A stretch of 18,268 nt of DNA from CAZPMO01 sp964587515 (GTDB taxonomy: Bacteria > Pseudomonadota > Alphaproteobacteria > MPNO01): NCBI GenBank assembly GCA_964587515.1, contig CAZPMO010000095.1, positions 1 through 18,268 of the forward strand. The letters run 5' to 3'. Made by a program: the position numbers and the translations under genes. Shown here one piece after another: positions 8,569 through 16,394 of the stretch. How positions within the stretch are numbered: position 1 is the stretch's first letter; each line of letters starts with the position of its first letter. The notes beneath the pieces are model-generated. The model saw only the letters and a program-made list of their open reading frames with translations. It had not been told where the DNA came from and searched no databases.

Positions 8569-10839
8569 ATGGCGACCATTCTTGAGGAAAGCGGCTTTAA
8601 TCCTGATCGCGAGCTGAAGATCGTCGGCACCAGCCCGGTCAAGCATGACGGGCCCGACAAGGTTACCGGACGCGCCAAGTTCGGTGCCGATGTGCATCTG
8701 CCGGGCATGCTGATCGGCAAGATTCTGCGAAGCCCCCATCCGCACGCCGTGCTCAAGTCGATCGACACGTCCGCGGCCGAGGCGTTTCCCGGGGTCAATG
8801 CGGTCGTCACCCGCGACGATTTTCCGGATATCCCGCAGGGCTCGCCCATCGGCGACCTCACGCGCAACATCATGGCGCGAGAGAAGGTCTATTACGACGG
8901 CCAGCCGGTCGCCGCCGTGGCCGCGACCAGCGAGACCATCGCCAGGAAGGCGCTGAAGCTGATCAAGGTCGAGTACGAAATATTGCCGCATGTGATCGAC
9001 CCGGTCGAGGCGATGAAGCCCGACGCGCCGATCCTGCATGATTACCTTCGCACCCAGGGCGTGGAAGGCGCCGAGGACAAGCCGACCAACGTGACCCACT
9101 GCATGCAGTTCGGCGTCGGCGACGTGGAGGTGGGCTTCGCGGACGCGGATTTCGTGATCGAAAAAGAATTCGACTCCAAGCCCATGCACCAATCCTATAT
9201 CGAACCACAGGGCTGCATCGCCTCGTGCTCCGATGACGGGCAGATCGACATCTATTGCTGTACCCAGGGCACGCATGTGTTCCGCGACCGGATTTCGGAA
9301 ATCCTGCAGATGGAATCGGCCAAGATCCGGGTTCAGCAGTCCGAGATGGGCGGCGGATTCGGCGGCAAGACCAGCCCCTATGCCGAGCCCGTGGCGGTTA
9401 TGCTGTCGAGAAAGTCGCGTCGTCCGGTGCGTATCGTGTTGACCCGGAACGAGGTGTTCCGCTGCACCGGCCCGGTGTCCGGCACCAAGTCCCGCATCAA
9501 GATGGGCGCCACCAAGGACGGGCGGATCGTCGCCGCCGACGCGGAGCTGATCTTCCAGACCGGCGCCTATTCCGGCTCCATGTTCTGGAACGGGCCCCAG
9601 GCCATGTTCACGCGCTACAACATCGAAAATGTGAAGACGGTATCCTGGGAGGTGGTCTCCAACCGTCCCAAGGTGAACGCGTTCCGCGCGCCCTGCGTGC
9701 CGCAGATCGTGTTTGGCGTCGAAGCCATCGTCGTCGAACTCGCCAAGCTGTGCGGCATGGACCAGCTCGACTTCCGCATCAAGAATGCGCACAAGGAAGG
9801 CGACACGACCATATATGGCGATACCTTCGGGACCATCGGCTGCGTCGAGACGATGGAAGCGGCGAAGGCCTGCGATCACTATCAGTCGCCCGTGCCGGAA
9901 GGCCAGGGCCGCGGCGTCAGCGCCGGATTCTGGTTCAACCGCGGCGGCGACACCACCGGTTCGCTGACCATTACGCCGGACGGCTCGGTGACGATCATGG
10001 CCGGGACATCCGATGTCGCCGGCTCGCGGCTCTCGCTCAGCATGATGGCGGCCGAGGAACTCGGCGTTCCGCTCGACAAGGTGCGCGCGATCCTCTCCGA
10101 CACCAGCATGATGGGCAACAACCGGGTCACCGCCGGCAGCCGCACCACCCACTCGTCGGGCATCGTGATCGTCGATTCCGCGCGGCAGGCGATCAACACG
10201 ATGATCAAGCGCACCGCCGAAATCTGGGGCGTGTCGGAAGAAGAGGTCGTGTTCGAAGCCGGCCATTGCCGCCCGGCGAGCGCCAACGTGGGTGATTTCG
10301 ATCCCATGTCGATTGCCGAAATCGCCGCCAAGACCAGCGTCAGCCACGGCGCCATTTCGGGTCACGCCGAAATGAACGTCACCGGCGAGGGGCCGGGCTT
10401 CGGCGTCCATATCGTCGACGTGGAGGTCGATAAGGAAACCGGCCGGGTCGATGTGAAGCGCTACACCGTGATCGAGGACGCCGGCAAGGCGATCAATCCG
10501 ATCCAGGTCGAAGGTCAGTACCAGGGCGGCGCGGTGCAGGGCGTCGGCTGGGCACTTAACGAGGAGTACATCTACGGCGACGACGGACGCTTGCAGAACC
10601 CGGGCTTCCTGGATTACCGCATCCCGGTGGCTTCCGATGTGCCGATGATCGACACGGTCATCGTCGAGGTGGCGAACCCGAAACATCCTTACGGGCTGCG
10701 CGGGGTCGGCGAGGTGCCGGTGGTGCCGACACTGGCCGCGATGGGCAACGCCATTGGCGACGCCATCGGCATCCGTCCGCAATCGCTGCCGATGTCGCCA
10801 CCCAAGCTGTTGAAACTCATGAAAGAATCGAAGACTTAA
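8569..10839 (+). CDS. Molybdenum hydroxylase molybdopterin-binding subunit (CoxL-like, not CO dehydrogenase)
   Basis: This 756-residue protein is the catalytic large subunit of a xanthine oxidase family hydroxylase, which adds water-derived oxygen to a substrate C-H using Mo-molybdopterin. The N-terminal hammerhead domain covers about residues 20-150, and the Mo-cofactor domain follows. Visible motifs are GGGFGGK (261-267) and the C-terminal GLRGVGEVP, whose E715 is the expected catalytic base. The active-site loop reads NAFRAPC at 370-376. Form I CO dehydrogenase has AYxCSFR there and form II has AYRGAGR, so this is neither. It resembles the A-(Y/F)-R-A-P loop of aldehyde, purine or heterocycle hydroxylases. 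Length is near normal. It starts 2 nt after the small subunit with a strong AGGAGG. No XdhC or CoxD/E/F-type maturation gene lies nearby. The substrate cannot be deduced. Confidence 0.93.
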   Translation: MATILEESGFNPDRELKIVGTSPVKHDGPDKVTGRAKFGADVHLPGMLIGKILRSPHPHAVLKSIDTSAAEAFPGVNAVVTRDDFPDIPQGSPIGDLTRNIMAREKVYYDGQPVAAVAATSETIARKALKLIKVEYEILPHVIDPVEAMKPDAPILHDYLRTQGVEGAEDKPTNVTHCMQFGVGDVEVGFADADFVIEKEFDSKPMHQSYIEPQGCIASCSDDGQIDIYCCTQGTHVFRDRISEILQMESAKIRVQQSEMGGGFGGKTSPYAEPVAVMLSRKSRRPVRIVLTRNEVFRCTGPVSGTKSRIKMGATKDGRIVAADAELIFQTGAYSGSMFWNGPQAMFTRYNIENVKTVSWEVVSNRPKVNAFRAPCVPQIVFGVEAIVVELAKLCGMDQLDFRIKNAHKEGDTTIYGDTFGTIGCVETMEAAKACDHYQSPVPEGQGRGVSAGFWFNRGGDTTGSLTITPDGSVTIMAGTSDVAGSRLSLSMMAAEELGVPLDKVRAILSDTSMMGNNRVTAGSRTTHSSGIVIVDSARQAINTMIKRTAEIWGVSEEEVVFEAGHCRPASANVGDFDPMSIAEIAAKTSVSHGAISGHAEMNVTGEGPGFGVHIVDVEVDKETGRVDVKRYTVIEDAGKAINPIQVEGQYQGGAVQGVGWALNEEYIYGDDGRLQNPGFLDYRIPVASDVPMIDTVIVEVANPKHPYGLRGVGEVPVVPTLAAMGNAIGDAIGIRPQSLPMSPPKLLKLMKESKT

Positions 10840-10859
10840 CTCGATTGGGGGGAATAATC

Positions 10860-11579
10860 ATGAGCGGTCAGGATATCCGCATCGCCGCCGGCGAAGGCGG
10901 CGAGTTCGATTGTTACCTGTCGATGCCGGCGTCCGGTCCGGCGCCGGCGGTGATCATCATGTCGTCGGTATTCGGCGTCGACGGCGACGTGCGAACCAAC
11001 TGCGATGATCTGGCGGCGCAGGGGTTCATCGCCGCCGGGCCCGATCTGTTCTGGCGCGGCGACGCCGGGCCCATGGACCGGTCGGAAGACGGCCAGCGGC
11101 GGGCGCGCGAGCGCGCCGCGGACCGCGAGCCGATGATCAAGGCCGGAATCAAGGACCTCGCCGACGTGATCGCCGACCTCAAATCGCGGCCCGAATGCAA
11201 CGGCAAGATCGCGGTTGTCGGACTTTGTTATGGCGGGCCCTTCGCGATTATCGGTCCGGCGCTATTTGGTTGTGACGCGGGGATCTCGTTTCACGGCACC
11301 CAGGTCCAGAACTATCTCGACGGCGTCAAAAACATTCGCGTCCCGGTTTCCCTGCATTGGGGCGATCAGGACCATGCCGCGCCGCCGGAGGCTCTCGCCA
11401 AAATTCGCGAAGCGACCAGCGGCATGAGCAATGTGGAGATCGAGATCTACCCGGGTGTGCAGCACGGCTATACCGCGCCGTCCAGCGCCAAGGCGTGGCA
11501 TCCGGAAGCGACCGCGAAATCATGGCGGCGCGCGGTGGAAATTCTCAACGAGCTGCGCGAAACAGAAGCCGCCGCCTGA
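10860..11579 (+). CDS. Dienelactone hydrolase family protein
   Basis: This is a 239-residue alpha/beta hydrolase of the dienelactone hydrolase family, which opens cyclic enol lactones or cleaves related esters. The catalytic triad falls at the same numbers as in the well-studied Pseudomonas enzyme: C123 in GLCYGG, D171 in WGDQDHAAP and H202 in VQHGYT. Two other known functional positions differ: Glu36 is serine here (MSSVFGV) and Arg206 is alanine, while Arg81 appears to be kept. The enzyme is therefore probably active but with different substrate choice or cysteine activation. The ATG at 10860 is chosen because GGGGGGA (10847-10853) sits at ribosome-binding distance; the in-frame TTG at 10845 lies before that site. 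It is the last gene of the cluster, 20 nt after the Mo subunit, and its stop faces the htpG stop across 7 nt. Confidence 0.92.
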   Translation: MSGQDIRIAAGEGGEFDCYLSMPASGPAPAVIIMSSVFGVDGDVRTNCDDLAAQGFIAAGPDLFWRGDAGPMDRSEDGQRRARERAADREPMIKAGIKDLADVIADLKSRPECNGKIAVVGLCYGGPFAIIGPALFGCDAGISFHGTQVQNYLDGVKNIRVPVSLHWGDQDHAAPPEALAKIREATSGMSNVEIEIYPGVQHGYTAPSSAKAWHPEATAKSWRRAVEILNELRETEAAA

Positions 11580-11586
11580 GCTTATC

Positions 11587-13476
11587 TCAACCGGCGACGG
11601 TAAGCCCGCGCGCCAAGGCGTCGCTGAGACGGCGTGAGAAGGCGCCGGGATCGGGCAACGGCTCGCCCTCAAGAATGCGCGCCTGATCGAGCACCAGCCA
11701 GGCCGCATCGTCGAGGCGGTCTTTAGCTTCGTCGGCGCCGATCCGTTCGGCCAATGTGCGGATCAGGGCGTGTTTCGGGTTGATTTCGAGGATGCGCTTG
11801 GACGCGCCGGCATCGAGCTGGTTGTGCTGCTTCAACAGCCGCTCCAGATGGATGTCCATATCGCCTTCGTCGGAAACCAGGCAGGCCGCGCTGTCGGTCA
11901 GCCGTTCCGAAACCCGGACATCCTTGACCGCATCGTCCAACGTCAGCTTGAACATGGCGATCAGGCTGTCGATGCGGCCCTGGTCGGCGGGCTCCTCGGC
12001 CTCTTCGGTCGTGTCGGCCGCATCGTCGTTCAGCGGGATGTCGCTGATTTCCGCGCCGGCGCGGGTCGCCGATTTGAACGGCCGGGAATCGAATTCCGCC
12101 GCCGACTGGACCCAGAATTCATCGACCGGATCGGTAAACAGCAGCACTTCGACGCCACGCGCGGCGAATCCTTCGAGCTGTGGGCTCTTGCGCAGTTTTT
12201 CCGCCTCTTCGCCCGTGATGTAATAGATCGCCGACTGGCCCTCCTTCATGCGCCCCACATAGTCGGCGAGGCCCACCATGGCGTCCGGATCTGCGGTCGA
12301 CGGGAAACGCGCGAGCCCCATCAGCGCCTCGCGGTTCTCAATGTCCTCGTAGATGCCCTCCTTCAGCACCGCGCCGAAATTCTCCCAGAAGGCGCGGTAT
12401 TCGTCGGGCGCCTCTTCGGCCTTCTTGCCGAGATCCCCGACCACGCGCTTGACGATGGCGCTTCGCATGCGGGTCAGCGTCGGGTTGTTCTGGAGCATCT
12501 CGCGGCTGACGTTCAGGGGCAGATCCTCGGAATCGACCAGCCCGCGCAAAAAGCGCAGCCAGTTGGGCACCAGCTCGTCGCACTCGTCGGTGATGAAGAC
12601 CCGCTTCACGTAAAGCTTCACGTGGTGACGGCGCTCCGGGTGGAACAGGTCGAACGGCTTGGCCGATGGAATGAACAGCAGCGTGGTGTATTCCTGCATG
12701 CCCTCGGCCCGCCAGTGGAGCGTCATCCACGGGTCGTCGAAGGCATGGCCGACGTGATGGTAGAACTCCTTGTACTCGTCTTCGGTGATTTCGTCGCGGG
12801 ACCGCCGCCACAGCGCCGAGGCCTGATTGGCCGCCTCCTCCGTCTCGCCCTCGGCGATCAGGATGGGCAGCGCGATGTGATCTGAATAGGTCTTCACGAT
12901 GTGCCGCAGACGCTCGGTCTCCAGGAATTCGTCCTCGCCGTCGCGGACATGCATCCGAATGGTGGTGCCGCGCGTCGGCTTGTCGGATTCCGAGACGGTA
13001 AACTCGCCTGTGCCGTCGGAAACCCAGCGCCAGCCCTGGTCTTCGCCGGCGCGGCGGCTCAGCACCTCGACATTGTCGGCGATCATGAACGCGGAATAAA
13101 AGCCGACGCCGAACTGGCCGACCAGCGCCACATCGTTCTTCGCGTCGCCGGAAAGCTCTTCGAGATAGGCCGAGGTCCCCGATCGCGCGATGGTGCCGAG
13201 GTCGTCGATCAGCGCCTGACGGTTCATGCCGATGCCGTTATCGGCGATCTCGATGATGCGCGCCTCTTTCTCGACCGCGATCCGGATACGAAACTCCGGA
13301 TCGTCGGCGGTCAGCGCGGGATCGGTGATCGCTTCATAGCGCGCACGGTCGCAGGCGTCGGACGCATTCGAAATAAGCTCTCGCAGGAAAATCTGTTTTT
13401 CGCTGTACAGCGAATTCGCGACGATTTGCAGCAGTCGCGAAACTTCCGCCTGGAAGCTCAGCTTTTCTTCCGTCAT
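11587..13476 (-). CDS. htpG: Molecular chaperone HtpG (bacterial Hsp90)
   Basis: This is a 629-residue cytoplasmic ATP-dependent chaperone. The N-terminal GHKL ATPase domain shows ELISNASDA (33-41, with E33 and N37), DNGIGM (79-84) and the lid/glycine segment GQFGVGFYS (120-128), followed by GTTIRMHV. The middle domain contains the SEDLPLNVSREMLQ stretch typical of the family, and the C-terminal dimerisation domain is complete. Length matches other bacterial HtpG. The start at 13476 begins MTEEKLSFQAEVSRLLQ and has GGAG nine bases upstream on the minus strand. An in-frame start at 13554 would add 26 residues not typical of the family. The gene ends 7 nt from the convergent hydrolase gene; only a tiny TGAG/CTCA repeat spans both stops, so no real bidirectional terminator is seen. 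Its promoter is probably in the 107-nt divergent region. Confidence 0.98.
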   Translation of the reverse strand: MTEEKLSFQAEVSRLLQIVANSLYSEKQIFLRELISNASDACDRARYEAITDPALTADDPEFRIRIAVEKEARIIEIADNGIGMNRQALIDDLGTIARSGTSAYLEELSGDAKNDVALVGQFGVGFYSAFMIADNVEVLSRRAGEDQGWRWVSDGTGEFTVSESDKPTRGTTIRMHVRDGEDEFLETERLRHIVKTYSDHIALPILIAEGETEEAANQASALWRRSRDEITEDEYKEFYHHVGHAFDDPWMTLHWRAEGMQEYTTLLFIPSAKPFDLFHPERRHHVKLYVKRVFITDECDELVPNWLRFLRGLVDSEDLPLNVSREMLQNNPTLTRMRSAIVKRVVGDLGKKAEEAPDEYRAFWENFGAVLKEGIYEDIENREALMGLARFPSTADPDAMVGLADYVGRMKEGQSAIYYITGEEAEKLRKSPQLEGFAARGVEVLLFTDPVDEFWVQSAAEFDSRPFKSATRAGAEISDIPLNDDAADTTEEAEEPADQGRIDSLIAMFKLTLDDAVKDVRVSERLTDSAACLVSDEGDMDIHLERLLKQHNQLDAGASKRILEINPKHALIRTLAERIGADEAKDRLDDAAWLVLDQARILEGEPLPDPGAFSRRLSDALARGLTVAG

Positions 13477-13509
13477 CCCTCGGTTCTCCGGTAGCAACTG
13501 AACCGCAAA

Positions 13510-13538
13510 GATATGCGTATGCGCCCCGGCGGGTGCAA
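13510..13538 (-). promoter_or_regulatory. Candidate htpG promoter
   Basis: Read on the minus strand, TTGCAC (13538 to 13533) is followed after 17 nt by CATATC (13515 to 13510). Transcription would start near 13503, giving a leader of about 26 nt before the htpG ATG at 13476. One base further upstream the -35 reads CTTGCA, which resembles the CTTG core of heat-shock sigma factor promoters, as would suit htpG. The matches to consensus are only partial. The -35 lies in one half of an inverted repeat described separately. Confidence 0.35.
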
Positions 13539-13553
13539 GCCCCCGCCCTTGCA
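13534..13553. repeat. Inverted repeat TGCAAG-N8-CTTGCA between divergent genes
   Basis: TGCAAG (13534-13539) and CTTGCA (13548-13553) form a perfect 6-bp inverted repeat with an 8-nt GC-rich spacer. An overlapping and mutually exclusive repeat is GGCGGG (13528-13533) with CCCGCC (13542-13547). Each CTTGCA half sits at the proposed -35 of one of the two divergent promoters. It could be a symmetrical promoter core or a regulator's operator; nothing shows which. Confidence 0.5.
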
Positions 13554-13577
13554 TCGGCGCGAAATAGACGCGATTCT
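13549..13577 (+). promoter_or_regulatory. Candidate promoter for the helicase operon
   Basis: TTGCAT (13549-13554) is followed after 17 nt by GATTCT (13572-13577). The predicted transcription start, six or seven bases further on, falls at or next to the ATG at 13584. If this is right, the helicase mRNA would be leaderless, which agrees with the lack of any Shine-Dalgarno-like sequence before that ATG. The -10 matches consensus only partly, so this is tentative. Confidence 0.28.
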
Positions 13578-13583
13578 ATTGGT

Positions 13584-16070
13584 ATGGCGGCGTACGATCA
13601 GCACCCGCGCGTGACCGCGCTTCTTGGGCCCACGAATACCGGCAAGACCTATCTCGCCATCGAGCGCATGCTCGACCACGATACCGGCATGATCGGGTTT
13701 CCGCTGCGCCTGCTGGCGCGCGAAAATTACGACCGCGTGGTGCGGCTCAAGGGCGCGCGACGCGTCGCGCTTATCACCGGCGAGGAGAAAATCGTCCCGG
13801 CAAGGGCGCAATACTTCATTTGCACCGCCGAATCGATGCCGCTCGACCGCGAGGTCGATTTCCTGGCGATCGACGAGATTCAGATGGCGGCCGATCCGGA
13901 GCGCGGCCATGTCTTTACCGACCGTCTGCTGCGCGCGCGCGGCCGCGTCGAAACGATGTTTCTGGGCGCCGACACCATGCGGCCAATCATTCGCAAGCTC
14001 GTGCCCGACGCCGTGTTCGTCAGCAGACCGCGCCTGTCGCGCCTGACCTATGCCGGACCCAAAAAAATCTCCCGCCTGGCGCCAAGAACCGCGGTGGTGG
14101 CGTTCTCCTCCAACGAGGTCTACGCCATCGCCGAGTTGCTGCGCCGCCAGCGCGGCGGGGCCGCGGTGGTGTTGGGCGCGCTGAGCCCGCGCACCCGGAA
14201 CGCCCAGGTCGCCATGTATCAGGCCGGCGAGGTCGATTATCTGGTGGCGACCGACGCAATCGGGATGGGACTCAACATGGATGTCGACCATGTGGTGTTC
14301 CGGGCCCTGAAGAAATTCGACGGCCATCACCATCGGGCGCTGAGCACCGGGGAAATCGGCCAGATCGCGGGCCGCGCCGGGCGCCACATGACGGACGGCA
14401 CGTTCGGCACCGTGGCCGAGTTCGGCCCCCTCGACGCCGAGATCGTCGAGGCCGTCGAGAACCACCGCTTTAATCCGGTGAAGGCCATACAATGGCGCAA
14501 CGCGAAGCTCGATTTCCGTTCCGCCACCGCGCTGATCGCAAGTCTGGACGCGCGTCCGCCGCGACCCGAACTGATGCGCGCGAGACCCGCGGAAGACCAG
14601 ATCGCGCTGGCCACACTGGTGCAGGATTCGGAAATCGCCGCCGCGGCGCGCCACCCCCAAGCCGTGCGGCTGCTCTGGGACGTCTGTCAGATACCGGACT
14701 ATCGAAAGACCATGGCGGAGGCCCACACCAGATTGCTGGGCCGCATCTACCGTCATTTGACCGGGCCCGAAGCTAGGCTGCCGACCGATTGGGTCGCCGA
14801 TCAGATCGCGCGGCTGGATCGGCTGGACGGCGATATCGACACACTGATGGCGCGCATCGCGCATGTCCGGACCTGGACCTATGTCTCGCACCGCGCCGAC
14901 TGGATCGACGATGCCGCGCATTGGCAGGAGCGGTCGCGCGCCACCGAAGACCGGCTTTCGGACGCACTTCACGAACGGCTCACACAACGCTTTGTCGATC
15001 GCCGCGCCGCCGCCCTGTCCCGCCTGCGCGGCAAGGAAAACCTGTTCGCCGCCGTCACCGAGGATGGCGGGGTGACGGTCGAGGGTGAATATGTGGGCCG
15101 CCTGGAAGGGTTCCGATTCATACCCGACGCCGCCGATTCCGGCGAGGGAAGGCGCGCCCTGATGTCGGCCGCCAACCGCGCATTGCAAGGCGCCATCGAG
15201 ACGCGCGTGCGCCGGATCACGGCGGAGGCCGACGACGCCTTCGCGTTCGACGACGACGATGGCATCGTCTGGCGAGGCGTACGGATCGCACGGCTGCGAC
15301 CCGGGGACACGGTCCTGAACCCGCTTATCGAAATTGTCCCGCAGGGCGTACTCGATGCTGAACATCGCGATCGCGTGCGCGCCCGGTTGTCGAACTGGCT
15401 CGGCGGCGTGCTGGCGGAAGGGCTCGGCCCGCTGTTCGCGCTGAGGGACGCCGATCTTTCGGGGGCGGCGCGCGGCATCGCCTTCCAGCTCGTCGAGGGG
15501 CTGGGTTCGCTGTCGCGCCGATCCGCGCAATCCCTGGCCGGCGCCATCGGCCCGGAGGATAGGCGGACGCTGCGGCGGTTCGGCGTCCGGATCGGATCGG
15601 AAAGCGTGTTTCTGCCGGCGCTGGTGAAACCGAAGGCGAGCCGCCTGCGCGCCCTGTTGTGGGCGGTCCATGGCGATCATCCGGTACGTCCGCCGCCGCC
15701 GCCGGGCCTCAATTGGGTGCCGACCCAGCGCGACGTCGAGGCGGCGTTTTATGAAGCCTGCGGATATCGTCCCATTGCCGGACGGGCGGTGCGCATCGAC
15801 ATCCTCGACCGGCTATCCGTCCTGCTGATCCGCGAATCCCGCAAGGGGCCAATTTCGCTTTCGCACGAAATTCTCTCGCTGCTCGGCATGCCGGCGGAAC
15901 AGGCATCCGCCGTAATCCGCGCCCTCGACTACCGCGAAGAAAAAGCGGACGACGGGCCGCGCTTTGTCCGCGCCTCGCCGCGCCAACGCGGCAAGGCGAC
16001 GCGCCGCAAATCGAAGCCGACGCGCGGCTCGCCCTTCGAAAAATTGCGCGGTCTGCACCCGGCGCGATGA
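13584..16070 (+). CDS. Suv3-like ATP-dependent RNA helicase (SF2, DEAD/DEAH-related)
   Basis: This is an 828-residue superfamily 2 helicase of the type related to mitochondrial Suv3, the RNA-degradosome helicase. Walker A is GPTNTGKT (15-22), Walker B is DEIQ (97-100), the second RecA domain contains VATDAIGMGLNMDVDHVVF (221-239), and motif VI is GQIAGRAGRH (259-268). A long C-terminal region (about 300-828) includes the helical Suv3-type segment and ends in a basic tail rich in Arg and Lys (798-820), likely RNA-contacting. The ATG at 13584 is chosen because it lies just before the first conserved strand; a GTG at 13533 would add 17 unsupported residues. No ribosome binding site is visible. 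The last codons overlap the start of the S4 gene (ATGA at 16067-16070). An RNA turnover or RNP-remodelling role is inferred from the family and this partner. Confidence 0.88.
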   Translation: MAAYDQHPRVTALLGPTNTGKTYLAIERMLDHDTGMIGFPLRLLARENYDRVVRLKGARRVALITGEEKIVPARAQYFICTAESMPLDREVDFLAIDEIQMAADPERGHVFTDRLLRARGRVETMFLGADTMRPIIRKLVPDAVFVSRPRLSRLTYAGPKKISRLAPRTAVVAFSSNEVYAIAELLRRQRGGAAVVLGALSPRTRNAQVAMYQAGEVDYLVATDAIGMGLNMDVDHVVFRALKKFDGHHHRALSTGEIGQIAGRAGRHMTDGTFGTVAEFGPLDAEIVEAVENHRFNPVKAIQWRNAKLDFRSATALIASLDARPPRPELMRARPAEDQIALATLVQDSEIAAAARHPQAVRLLWDVCQIPDYRKTMAEAHTRLLGRIYRHLTGPEARLPTDWVADQIARLDRLDGDIDTLMARIAHVRTWTYVSHRADWIDDAAHWQERSRATEDRLSDALHERLTQRFVDRRAAALSRLRGKENLFAAVTEDGGVTVEGEYVGRLEGFRFIPDAADSGEGRRALMSAANRALQGAIETRVRRITAEADDAFAFDDDDGIVWRGVRIARLRPGDTVLNPLIEIVPQGVLDAEHRDRVRARLSNWLGGVLAEGLGPLFALRDADLSGAARGIAFQLVEGLGSLSRRSAQSLAGAIGPEDRRTLRRFGVRIGSESVFLPALVKPKASRLRALLWAVHGDHPVRPPPPPGLNWVPTQRDVEAAFYEACGYRPIAGRAVRIDILDRLSVLLIRESRKGPISLSHEILSLLGMPAEQASAVIRALDYREEKADDGPRFVRASPRQRGKATRRKSKPTRGSPFEKLRGLHPAR

Positions 16071-16381
16071 CGGAAAACGCGATCCGCCTCGACAAGTGGC
16101 TTTGGCAGGCGCGCTTTTTCAAGAGCCGCGCCACCGCGTCGCGCCTGTGCAGCGCGGGCCGGGTGCGCGTCGATAGCGAGGTTGTGACCAAGGCGCATTA
16201 CCTGATCCGCGCCGGCGACGTGCTGACATTTCCCCAGGCCCGCGACATCCGGGTGGTCCGGGTGATCGAACTGGGCGTTCGGCGGGGACCGGCCAGCGAG
16301 GCGCGGACGCTGTATGAAGACCTGGCGCCGTCGGAACATCGGCTTGCGCGGCCCGGCTTGCGGCGCGGCGAGGCGACGTGA
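16067..16381 (+). CDS. S4-domain RNA-binding protein (Hsp15-like)
   Basis: This is a small basic 104-residue protein. The S4 RNA-binding domain occupies residues 6-55, with the characteristic RLDKWLWQARFFKSRATA and SAGRVRVDSE stretches. It resembles E. coli Hsp15 (HslR), which binds the 50S subunit carrying stalled nascent chain-tRNA after translation is aborted. The C-terminal part is rich in Arg and lacks an added enzyme domain, which argues against a pseudouridine synthase. The start overlaps the helicase stop by four bases (ATGA) and has no ribosome binding site of its own, so translation is probably coupled. The pairing suggests that the helicase and this protein act on the same RNA or ribosomal substrate, but that is inference. 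Confidence 0.9.
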   Translation: MTENAIRLDKWLWQARFFKSRATASRLCSAGRVRVDSEVVTKAHYLIRAGDVLTFPQARDIRVVRVIELGVRRGPASEARTLYEDLAPSEHRLARPGLRRGEAT

Positions 16382-16394
16382 TAGGCAGGGGTCC

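Noticed and set aside
8509..10782. 757-codon open frame on the minus strand
   Set aside because: It is antisense to the clearly conserved Mo-hydroxylase large subunit. Its translation is rich in His, Asp, Arg and Gly with no family motif, as expected for a GC-rich shadow frame.
7227..10839. Carbon monoxide dehydrogenase operon (coxMSL)
   Set aside because: The large-subunit loop is AFRAPC rather than the form I or form II signature, and no cox maturation genes are present, so only a general Mo-hydroxylase call is justified.
13477..13554. N-terminal extension of htpG to 13554
   Set aside because: HtpG proteins begin close to the TEEKLSFQAEVSRLL stretch. The extension is not family-like and would cover the divergent promoter region.
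13473..15680. 735-codon open frame on the minus strand
   Set aside because: It lies opposite the Suv3-like helicase, whose SF2 motifs are intact. The minus-strand product shows no domain, so this is a composition effect.
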